From: Phycisphaerales bacterium
GTDB lineage: Bacteria > Planctomycetota > Phycisphaerae > Phycisphaerales > SM1A02
NCBI GenBank assembly: GCA_018882625.1
Contig: VERO01000172.1
Coordinates: 1-5,410 of the forward strand
Direction: 5' to 3'
DNA: 5,410 nt
Shown here: positions 1 to 5,410 of the stretch, piece by piece
Layout: each line of letters opens with the position of its first letter
Position numbering within the stretch: position 1 is the first letter of the stretch
Notes under the pieces: model-generated
Seen by the model: only the letters and a program-made list of their open reading frames with translations
Told to the model about the DNA's origin: nothing
The model's database searches: none
Translations under genes and position numbers: made by a program

Positions 1-696
1 GTCTTCTACTGGGTCAACCACGGCCTCTCGACGGGCGCCCTCTTCCTCTGCATCGGCATGTTCTACGAGCGCTACCACACGAAGGACATGGAGCGCCTCG
101 GCGGGCTGGCGCGAGTGATGCCCGTATGGGCGTGCTTCATGGTCTTCTTCGTGATGGCGAGCGCGGGACTCCCCGGGCTCAACGGGTTCGTCGGCGAGAT
201 CCTCTGCATCGGCGGCACGTTCATCGCCGAGCACGATGCGCAGTCGGGGTATCCAGGCGTGCTTGGGCCGTCCTTTGCGGTCGTGGCCGGCACGGGCATG
301 ATCCTCGCGGCGATGTACCTGCTGATCCTGCTGGGCAAGATCGTGTGGGGACCGCTGCGCGAGCCTCACGACACGCACTCGGAGCCAAGCGGGCATCCAG
401 TCGATGCGCACGTGAAGCTCCCGCGCGACCTCAACGCGCGCGAGATCGGCATCCTCACACCGCTTGCCGTCGCGTGCCTGGTCCTGGGGCTGTACCCCAA
501 GCCCATGCTCGAGGCGATCGCGCCGTGCGTCGAGAAGACGCTCGCGGCGTACCCGGCCCAGGTGGAGCGGCTCCGTGCGGCCGAGACGGTGATGGACGGC
601 GGCACCAGTCCGGGTGTGCGTGCAGCCGCCCCCGCCACGCCCGCAGACTTGGCCGCGGCGCTGAACCCAGCCGCTGACGGGACGGTGACGCCATGA
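1..696 (+). CDS. nuoM: NADH-quinone oxidoreductase subunit M (complex I), 3' part
   Basis: This gene is open from the first base of the window, so its N-terminal half lies upstream; 231 codons and a TGA stop are visible. NuoM is one of the three antiporter-like membrane subunits of respiratory complex I and forms part of the proton-pumping arm in the cytoplasmic membrane. Family landmarks seen are NHGLSTGALF near the start, the YERYHTKDMERLGGL loop, and GLPGLNGFVGE, whose Glu (66th visible residue) matches the conserved TM12 glutamate of NuoM. Further hydrophobic helices lie at about visible residues 39-58, 91-115 and 149-165. The last 65 or so residues form a hydrophilic, Ala/Pro-rich tail beyond the final helix, longer than in well-known NuoM proteins, with more relaxed third-position codon choice. 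The stop overlaps the nuoN start. NuoL and NuoM are related, but the HTKDM loop and the position before nuoN favour NuoM. Confidence 0.93.
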   Translation, partial: VFYWVNHGLSTGALFLCIGMFYERYHTKDMERLGGLARVMPVWACFMVFFVMASAGLPGLNGFVGEILCIGGTFIAEHDAQSGYPGVLGPSFAVVAGTGMILAAMYLLILLGKIVWGPLREPHDTHSEPSGHPVDAHVKLPRDLNAREIGILTPLAVACLVLGLYPKPMLEAIAPCVEKTLAAYPAQVERLRAAETVMDGGTSPGVRAAAPATPADLAAALNPAADGTVTP

Positions 697-2330
697 TGGG
701 CATGGAATCGATGGGTCCTCGGCTTGGCCTCCTCGCACCCGAGATGGTGCTGTTCGCGGGCGCCGTGCTGGTGTCGGTGATCGGGCTCTCGCGCAGCGCG
801 GGCATGCGCCGTTCGGTGCCCCTCTGGTGCATCGTGGCGCTCGTGGCCGCAGCCTTCGTGTCCGTGGAGACATGGACCCAGGAGCGCGCATCCGCCGCGC
901 AGCTCCTGTTCCCCTCGATGGGCTCCTTCGTGAAGCCGATGCTTGCGCTCGTCGGCGTTCTGCTGGTGCTGCCGGGCATCGGCGCGATCGACCGTGGCGT
1001 GGAGGGCGCGATCGCCTCTGGGCGGCAGGCGTTCGATGCGCTGCGCGTGATGCGGGGCGAGCACTACGCGTTCGCCCTCTTCAGCATCGCGGGCGCGATG
1101 CTGCTCTGCGGCGCCAGCGACCTGATCTGGCTCTTCCTCGCGCTCGAGCTTGTGTCGCTCCCGACCTACATCATGGTCGCGCTCGGCCGCGGCAGCAGGA
1201 AGGCGCAGGAGGCGGCCGTCAAGTACTTCTTCCTGGGCGCGCTGAGCACGGCGCTCTTCCTGTACGGCTTCGCGCTGATCTACGGTTCCACGGGCACGCT
1301 GCAGATTGCCGGCATCCGCGATGCGTTCGCCGCGCAGGCTGCCGGGCCAGGGATCGACATGACCGGCCTCGCCGGCCTGTGCCTTGCCATCCTGGGCCTC
1401 TGCTTCAAGATCACCGCGGTGCCGATGCACTTCTACGCACCTGATGTGTACGAGGGCGCTGCCGTCCACGTCAGCGCGTTCCTCGCGTTCGTGCCCAAGG
1501 TCGCCGGCTTCGTGGCGCTGGCGGTGCTGCTCGGCACGGCTGGATGGACCGGACATGCGCTGATCGCGGCCGATGGCGTGCGCGTGGCGTACACGGGACT
1601 GCCGGAGCCCGTTGCCGCCGTGCTGTGGATGTCTGCGGTGCTGACGATGACGCTCGGCAACGTCGGAGCGCTCATGCAGCGCTCGATCAAGCGCACCCTC
1701 GCGTACAGCTCGGTCAGCCACTCGGGCTACATGATGATCGGCCTCATCGTGGGTGCGCCGGCCGGCATCAACGCGCTCTTCTTCTACCTGCTCTGCTACG
1801 GCATCATGACGACGGCGTCGTTCGCCGCGCTGGCTGCGCTCGAGCGCTCCGGCGAGGAGGTCGACTCGTTCGACGACATCGCGGGGCTGCGCGTGCGCCA
1901 TCCCGCGGTGGCGTGGATGCTCGCCATCTCGGCCGTCTCCCTCGTGGGCATTCCGCCGATGGTCGGGTTCTTCGGCAAGCTGGCGCTCTTCATGGCCGCC
2001 TTCGAGAGCGGGCAGGTGGCGCTCGTGGCCATCGCTGTGGTCAACAGCGCCGTCAGCGCGTGGTACTACCTGAGGCTGGCGATCGTGCCGCTTGTCGCGC
2101 CGCCTTCGGCGCGAAGCGCGACTGTCGTCTCCGCACCGAGCCGCTGGCCGGCGATCTGCGCGGTCGTGTGCGGGGTCGGGTCCGTCATCGTGCCGCTCGC
2201 GGCATCACGGCTGCTCCAGGCATCGGAGCGCGCCAGCGAGGGGTACGGAGCAGGATCGGCAGTCGCAGGCGACGAGTCAGGCCCCAAGGGTTCGGGCGGT
2301 CTGTATACTTCGCGACTCACGCGACCGTAG
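693..2330 (+). CDS. nuoN: NADH-quinone oxidoreductase subunit N (complex I)
   Basis: Complete 545-residue antiporter-like subunit of complex I, a polytopic membrane protein with about 14 hydrophobic segments. Conserved charged residues expected for proton translocation are present: Glu152 (LALELVSLP), Lys177 (AVKYFFLG), Lys239 (LCFKITAVP), Lys269 (FVPKVAGF) and Lys429 (FFGKLALF). The family signature FYAPDVYEGA precedes Lys269. I chose ATG at 693 because it forms the ATGA overlap with the nuoM stop, suggesting translational coupling. ATG codons at 696, 702 and 711 are in the same frame, and a weak GGTGA (684-688) suits 693 or 696, so the start is uncertain by a few residues. The loop before residue 120 looks longer than in E. 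coli. Residues from about 510 on form a hydrophilic Gly/Ser-rich tail with relaxed codon use. The TAG stop lies inside the downstream tRNA gene, giving a 10-base overlap. Confidence 0.95.
   Translation: MMGMESMGPRLGLLAPEMVLFAGAVLVSVIGLSRSAGMRRSVPLWCIVALVAAAFVSVETWTQERASAAQLLFPSMGSFVKPMLALVGVLLVLPGIGAIDRGVEGAIASGRQAFDALRVMRGEHYAFALFSIAGAMLLCGASDLIWLFLALELVSLPTYIMVALGRGSRKAQEAAVKYFFLGALSTALFLYGFALIYGSTGTLQIAGIRDAFAAQAAGPGIDMTGLAGLCLAILGLCFKITAVPMHFYAPDVYEGAAVHVSAFLAFVPKVAGFVALAVLLGTAGWTGHALIAADGVRVAYTGLPEPVAAVLWMSAVLTMTLGNVGALMQRSIKRTLAYSSVSHSGYMMIGLIVGAPAGINALFFYLLCYGIMTTASFAALAALERSGEEVDSFDDIAGLRVRHPAVAWMLAISAVSLVGIPPMVGFFGKLALFMAAFESGQVALVAIAVVNSAVSAWYYLRLAIVPLVAPPSARSATVVSAPSRWPAICAVVCGVGSVIVPLAASRLLQASERASEGYGAGSAVAGDESGPKGSGGLYTSRLTRP
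2304..2309 (+). promoter_or_regulatory. Possible -10 box for the tRNA-Arg gene, inside nuoN
   Basis: TATACT is one mismatch from the bacterial consensus TATAAT and stands out in very GC-rich DNA. It ends 11 bases before the tRNA, so transcription would start about 2316 and leave a roughly 5-base leader for RNase P to remove. I find no convincing -35 hexamer 16-18 bases upstream (around 2280-2287), so the promoter would be weak or activator-dependent, or the match is chance. The box is coding sequence for nuoN residues Tyr538-Thr539. Confidence 0.4.
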
Positions 2331-2394
2331 CTCAACTGGATAGAGCACGAGCCTACGAAGCTCGGGGTTGCAGGTTCGACTCCTGCCGGTCGCG
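2321..2394 (+). tRNA. tRNA-Arg, anticodon ACG
   Basis: The 74 bases fold into a complete cloverleaf without mismatches. The acceptor stem is GCGACCG (2321-2327) with CGGTCGC (2387-2393). The D stem is GCTC with GAGC around a loop containing GG. The anticodon stem is CGAGC with GCTCG around the loop CTACGAA, so the anticodon ACG is at 2355-2357. The T stem is GCAGG with CCTGC around the loop TTCGACT. The discriminator is G2394, and the 3' CCA is not encoded, so it must be added after 3' processing. The D-loop A after GG matches A20, a known arginine identity base in E. coli. A34 is normally converted to inosine by TadA so that CGU, CGC and CGA are read; CGC is frequent in these genes. The 5' acceptor strand and bases 8-10 are shared with the nuoN coding sequence. 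Confidence 0.97.
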
Positions 2395-2398
2395 CTTT

Positions 2399-2420
2399 CC
2401 ACGCCGTGGCGTCCAACGCC
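2399..2420 (+). other. Two short alternative hairpins around the polX start codon
   Basis: CCAC-GCC-GTGG (2399-2409) pairs bases just upstream of and including the GTG start codon. GGCGT-CCA-ACGCC (2408-2420) pairs the next few codons. They share bases 2408-2409, so they cannot both form fully. No T-run follows, so neither is an intrinsic terminator. Either could affect ribosome access to polX, but stems this short arise easily by chance in GC-rich DNA. Confidence 0.25.
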
Positions 2421-4184
2421 GACATCGCGAACGCCTTCGAGGAGATGGCTGCCCTTCTGGAGATCACCGGAGGCAGCGGCTTTCGCGTCAGCGCGTACCG
2501 GCGCGCGGCCCGCACATGCGCAGAGGCTCCTGATGACCTGTGCGTGATCGCGACACGGGTGCCCAAGCAGCTCGAGGCCATGGAGGGGATCGGCGCCGGC
2601 CTCGCGTCGCGCATCATCGAGTTTGCCACGACTGGCTCCATGGCCGACCTTGCCGAGCTGCGCGCGGCCGTGCCCCCGGGCCTGCCCGAGCTGCTCGAGC
2701 TTCAGGGCGTGGGTCCCAAGACGGTGCGCACGCTCTGGACTGAGGGCGGCATCGACTCCGTGGCATCGCTCAAGTCCGCCATCGAGAGCGGCGCGCTCGA
2801 GGGCCTGCTGCGCATCGGCACCCCCAAGTCGATCGCCAACCTGCGCGAGGCGGTGGAGCACCATCTCGCGGCGGCCGGCGCGCCCAAGCGGTTCCGCATC
2901 GGGCAGGCGCTGCCGGTGGGCGAGGCAGTCGCCGCAAGGCTGCGCACGGTCGCTGGAGTCGGGCGGGTCGAGATCGCGGGCAGCGCACGGCGAGGCCGCG
3001 AGACCGTCGGGGACCTCGACGTGCTTGTGGGCATCCACGACGACGCCGCAGGCGGGCGCGTGAGCGAGAGCGCCGTATCGATGGAGGGTGTCTCAAAGGT
3101 GCTTGCGCGCGGACCGACCAAGGTGTCGCTCCGTCTTGCGCACGGGCTGCAGGTGGACGTGCGCATGGTGCCGATGGCTGCCTTCGGGGCCGCCCTCCTC
3201 TACTTCACGGGCAGCAAGGAGCACAACGTGCAGCTGCGCGAGCGCGCGATCGCGCGCGGGCTTCACCTCAACGAGTACGGGCTCTTCCCCGATGACGGGT
3301 CCCCGGCACCGCAGGAGCGCGGCATCGCGCCGGTCGCCGCGGCGGACGAGGCATCGATCTACGCCGCGCTCGGGATGCCGACCATCCCGCCCGAGTGCCG
3401 CGAGGCGCACGGCGAGCTTGGCTGGACCGAGGCGCCGCGGCTGGTCGAGGTGGGCGACATCCGCTGCGAGCTCCACGCGCACACCACCGAGAGCGACGGG
3501 CAGCTCCCGATCGTCGCGCTCGCGGAGCTGGCGAAGTCGCGGGGCTTCCACACGATCGCCGTCACGGACCACTCGCGCGCGTCGGCGCAGGCGAACGGGC
3601 TGTCCGTCGAGCGGCTGCTGCGCCACATCGATGCCGTGCGCGCGGCCGAGGCTGCGGTCGGCGGCATCAGGATCCTCGCCGGGAGCGAAGTGGACATCCT
3701 CGCGGACGGCCACCTCGACTACGACGACGAGACGCTCGCGAAGCTCGACATCGTCGTGGCGAGCCCGCACACCGCGCTGCGGCAGGACCCGGCCACCGCG
3801 ACCGAGCGGCTTCTTGCGGCGATCCGCAACCCCTTCGTGCACATCATCGGGCATCCCACGGGCCGCATCATCCTCGGACGCGATGGCCTCTCGCCGGACA
3901 TCCGCACGGTCGCTGCGGCTGCCGCCGAGCACGGCGTCGCGCTCGAGATCAATGCCCACTGGATGCGCCTGGACCTGCGCGACTCGCACGCGCGCGCCGC
4001 GATGGAGGCCGGCGCCATGATCGCAATCAACTGCGACATCCACGCCGCTGAGGATGCGGACAACCTGCGGTACGGGGTGATGACGGCCCGGCGCGCCGGC
4101 GTGACTGCAGACCGCTGCGTCAACTGCCTTGACCGCACCGGCCTCGACCGGTGGCTCGGCCTGCGCCGCGGCGGGCGGCACTAG
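2406..4184 (+). CDS. polX: DNA polymerase X family protein with PHP 3'-5' exonuclease domain
   Basis: A 592-residue protein of normal length for bacterial PolX, a cytoplasmic gap-filling repair polymerase. The N-terminal 8-kDa-like region carries helix-hairpin-helix motifs MEGIGAG (59-65) and LQGVGPKT (99-106). The polymerase palm has GSARRGRETVGDLD, with metal-binding Asp203 and Asp205, the third carboxylate Asp251 (QVDVRM), and the nucleotide-site motif YFTGSKEHN (266-274). The C-terminal PHP domain keeps its metal ligands: His357 and His359 (HAH), Asp364, His389 (TDH), Glu428 (GSEVD), His455 (ASPH), His483 (GHP), Asp544 and His546 (CDIH). Both activities should therefore be intact. GTG at 2406 is the only usual start codon between the in-frame TAG at 2328 and the conserved N-terminus; the next, ATG at 2445, would cut into the first conserved helix. 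No Shine-Dalgarno sequence precedes it. The gene begins 11 bases after tRNA-Arg and is followed closely by ffh, so all three are probably co-transcribed. Confidence 0.95.
   Translation: MASNADIANAFEEMAALLEITGGSGFRVSAYRRAARTCAEAPDDLCVIATRVPKQLEAMEGIGAGLASRIIEFATTGSMADLAELRAAVPPGLPELLELQGVGPKTVRTLWTEGGIDSVASLKSAIESGALEGLLRIGTPKSIANLREAVEHHLAAAGAPKRFRIGQALPVGEAVAARLRTVAGVGRVEIAGSARRGRETVGDLDVLVGIHDDAAGGRVSESAVSMEGVSKVLARGPTKVSLRLAHGLQVDVRMVPMAAFGAALLYFTGSKEHNVQLRERAIARGLHLNEYGLFPDDGSPAPQERGIAPVAAADEASIYAALGMPTIPPECREAHGELGWTEAPRLVEVGDIRCELHAHTTESDGQLPIVALAELAKSRGFHTIAVTDHSRASAQANGLSVERLLRHIDAVRAAEAAVGGIRILAGSEVDILADGHLDYDDETLAKLDIVVASPHTALRQDPATATERLLAAIRNPFVHIIGHPTGRIILGRDGLSPDIRTVAAAAAEHGVALEINAHWMRLDLRDSHARAAMEAGAMIAINCDIHAAEDADNLRYGVMTARRAGVTADRCVNCLDRTGLDRWLGLRRGGRH
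3242..3257 (+). repeat. Perfect 16-bp palindrome inside polX
   Basis: GCGCGCGA followed by its exact reverse complement TCGCGCGC, with no spacer, encodes part of the stretch just after the polymerase nucleotide-binding motif. Its core GCGATCGC also occurs at 514-521 and 1008-1015. The sequence shows no function, and Arg/Ala-rich coding in GC-rich DNA easily makes such palindromes. Confidence 0.3.
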
Positions 4185-4186
4185 GA
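4183..4186 (+). promoter_or_regulatory. Shine-Dalgarno sequence of ffh, overlapping the polX stop
   Basis: AGGA begins within the polX TAG stop (4182-4184) and sits seven bases before the ffh ATG at 4194, which is a good spacing. A ribosome ending polX would cover this site, consistent with translational coupling. It supports the ffh start and is the clearest ribosome binding site in the window. Confidence 0.65.
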
Positions 4187-4193
4187 TCCGGAC

Positions 4194-5410
4194 ATGTTCG
4201 ACTCGCTTTCGGAACGCTTCTCCTCGGCGCTGCGCCGGCTCTCGGGCCGGGGCCGCATCAGCGAGCAGAATGTGCGTGAGGCGATGGACGAGGTGCGCAC
4301 CGCGCTCCTCGAGGCCGACGTGCAGCAGGATGTCGTCGACTCGTTCTGCGCCGAGGTGCTCAGCGACGCGCTCGGCACCGAGGTGCTTGCGAGCCTGACC
4401 CCCGCGCAGGAGATGGTCGGCATCGTGCACCGCAGGCTGGTGGAGCTGATGGGTCCGGCAGCCGCCGGGCTGCCGTCCGTCGAGCCGGGCCCGGCCGTCG
4501 TGCTGATGTGCGGGCTCCAGGGCTCCGGCAAGACCACCACCTGCGGGAAGCTCGCCGCGTGGCTGCGCAAGCGCGGACGCAGCGTGATGCTCGCCGCATG
4601 CGACCTGCAGAGGCCCGCGGCAGTCGAGCAGCTGCGCATCGTCGCGGAATCCGTGACCTCCGAGGCTCCCGGCAGCGCCAAGGTGCTGTTCCACGGCGAG
4701 CCGGAGAAGTGCGCCGAGATCGGCCGCGCGGTTGGCGTCGCCGTTGGCGTCGCCACCCGTGCACTCGCGCGCGCGCGCGCCGAGCGCATCGACACGCTGA
4801 TCATCGACACCGCAGGCCGGCTCCACATCGACGAGGAGCTCATGAAGGAGCTCGCCGCGATCGACGCGGCGGTGCAGCCCCACGAGCGCATCTTCGTCGT
4901 CGACGCCATGACGGGCCAGGATGCCGTGCGCAGCGCGAAGGCATTCCACGATCGGCTTGCGCTCGATGGCGTGATCGTGACCAAGTTCGACTCCGACACC
5001 CGGGGCGGCGCGACGCTGAGCGTGCGCCGCGTGACGGGCGCGCCGATCAGGTTTGTCGGCATCTCCGAGCGCTGGGACGGGCTTGAGGAGTTCCACCCTG
5101 AACGCGTGGCAGGGCGCATCCTCGGGATGGGCGACGTGGTGAGCCTCGTCGAGAAGGCGCAGGCGGAGGTCAGCGAGGCTGAGGCCCAGGACATGGCGGA
5201 CAAGCTCGCCAAGGGACGCTTCACGATGGACGACTTCCTGAAGCAGATGCGGATGCTGCGCAGGATGGGCTCCATGAAGCAGCTGCTCGGCATGCTGCCG
5301 GGAGTCGGCCAGATGCTGAAGGACGTGAACATCGACGACGCGCAGTTCGACCGCGTCGAGGGGATGGTGCACTCGATGACGCCGCGCGAGCGCGAGGATG
5401 TGGCCGTGAT
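4194..5410 (+). CDS. ffh: Signal recognition particle GTPase Ffh (SRP54), 5' part
   Basis: The frame is open from ATG at 4194 to the window end: 405 complete codons of a protein usually about 450-500 residues long. Ffh binds SRP RNA and signal peptides on nascent chains and, with FtsY, delivers ribosomes to the membrane. The N domain (about 1-95) starts MFDSLSERFSSALRRL. The G domain has G1 GLQGSGKTTT (107-116), G2 DLQRPAA (137-143), G3 DTAGR (205-209) and G4 TKFDSDTRGG (263-272), followed by EEFHPERVAGRILGMGD. The start of the M domain is visible (FTMDDFLKQMRMLRRMGSM, then LLGMLPGVGQ), but the RNA-binding part lies beyond the window. The GDARGG-like G4 and the LGMGD linker separate it from FtsY and FlhF. 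Two oddities are a lengthened segment between G2 and G3, and an unusual VGISERWDGLEEF where most Ffh proteins have a GxGEK-type motif. The start is supported by AGGA seven bases upstream. Confidence 0.95.
   Translation, partial: MFDSLSERFSSALRRLSGRGRISEQNVREAMDEVRTALLEADVQQDVVDSFCAEVLSDALGTEVLASLTPAQEMVGIVHRRLVELMGPAAAGLPSVEPGPAVVLMCGLQGSGKTTTCGKLAAWLRKRGRSVMLAACDLQRPAAVEQLRIVAESVTSEAPGSAKVLFHGEPEKCAEIGRAVGVAVGVATRALARARAERIDTLIIDTAGRLHIDEELMKELAAIDAAVQPHERIFVVDAMTGQDAVRSAKAFHDRLALDGVIVTKFDSDTRGGATLSVRRVTGAPIRFVGISERWDGLEEFHPERVAGRILGMGDVVSLVEKAQAEVSEAEAQDMADKLAKGRFTMDDFLKQMRMLRRMGSMKQLLGMLPGVGQMLKDVNIDDAQFDRVEGMVHSMTPREREDVAV
4731..4754 (+). repeat. Perfect 12-bp tandem duplication in ffh
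   Basis: GTTGGCGTCGCC occurs twice back to back with no mismatch. In frame it encodes VGVA twice (residues 180-187), directly in the lengthened segment between G2 and G3. It looks like a slippage duplication that keeps the reading frame. Confidence 0.9.
4766..4780 (+). repeat. Alternating CG run in ffh
   Basis: Fifteen bases alternate C and G without a break, encoding an Ala/Arg alternation (about residues 192-196) just after the 12-bp duplication. Such runs are prone to slippage, and alternating CG can adopt Z-DNA in other settings; no role is shown here. Confidence 0.6.

Noticed and set aside
366..1901. A 511-codon open frame on the minus strand
   Set aside because: It lies antisense to nuoM and nuoN, has the same His/Arg-rich shadow composition, and has no promoter or family motif.
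2321..2394. The tRNA gene as an attachment site for an integrated element
   Set aside because: No integrase, no repeated tRNA 3' end, and housekeeping genes continue directly on both sides.
1544..2533. A 329-codon plus-strand frame running across the nuoN end, the tRNA and the polX start
   Set aside because: It is out of frame with conserved nuoN, reads through the tRNA, and has an Arg/Ala-rich sequence without domains.
514..3253. Three copies of GCGATCGC (514-521, 1008-1015, 3246-3253), the HIP1 octamer known from cyanobacteria
   Set aside because: Three copies in GC-rich coding DNA over 5.4 kb is too few to infer a genome-wide HIP1-like element, and the genes do not otherwise suggest a cyanobacterium.
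4137..4152. Inverted repeat ACCGG-CCTCGA-CCGGT near the polX end, considered as a terminator
   Set aside because: It lies within coding sequence, has only five base pairs, and no T-run follows.
3093..5372. A 759-codon open frame on the minus strand
   Set aside because: It runs antisense through conserved polX and ffh, is His/Arg/Asp-rich with no recognisable domain, and is the expected mirror of GC-rich third codon positions.
1..5410. A defence system, toxin-antitoxin pair or other accessory system
   Set aside because: All sequence is accounted for by complex I, tRNA, PolX and Ffh genes with uniform direction, and there is no room for further genes.

Overview
The window is a compact, GC-rich stretch of bacterial chromosome. 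I estimate the GC content at close to 70% by eye, with third codon positions almost all G or C. Four protein genes and one tRNA gene lie on the plus strand with almost no intergenic DNA. The lineage cannot be fixed from the sequence alone. The planctomycete-like wording of several motifs (for example DLQRPAA in the Ffh G2 region) and a nuo operon ending in nuoM-nuoN would fit a planctomycete, perhaps of the Phycisphaerae, but this is a low-confidence inference.

Layout: positions 1-696 hold the 3' part of nuoM and 693-2330 hold complete nuoN. These are two antiporter-like, proton-pumping membrane subunits of respiratory complex I, joined by an ATGA stop/start overlap. They are probably the last two genes of a nuo operon that begins upstream of the window. 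A tRNA-Arg gene with anticodon ACG (2321-2394) follows directly. Its first ten bases lie inside nuoN, and the nuoN stop codon is tRNA bases 8-10. A possible promoter -10 box for the tRNA is also inside nuoN. Eleven bases after the tRNA, a GTG codon starts polX (2406-4184), encoding a bacterial family X DNA polymerase with a C-terminal PHP exonuclease domain. Nine bases after the polX stop, ffh (4194 to beyond the window end) encodes the signal recognition particle GTPase. Its Shine-Dalgarno sequence overlaps the polX stop codon.

How the genes relate: nuoM and nuoN work together in energy conservation. The tRNA, polX and ffh serve translation, DNA repair and membrane-protein targeting. They share a direction and tight spacing, so the tRNA, polX and ffh are probably co-transcribed, with tRNA processing releasing the polX-ffh message. 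I see no terminator in the window, no mobile element, no CRISPR array and no stretch over 300 bases without a gene.

I did not find an unknown multi-gene system. The points most worth a second look are the nuoN/tRNA overlap with its drifting nuoN tail, the near-leaderless polX start behind the tRNA, and an enlarged insertion-box segment in Ffh that carries a perfect 12-bp tandem duplication.
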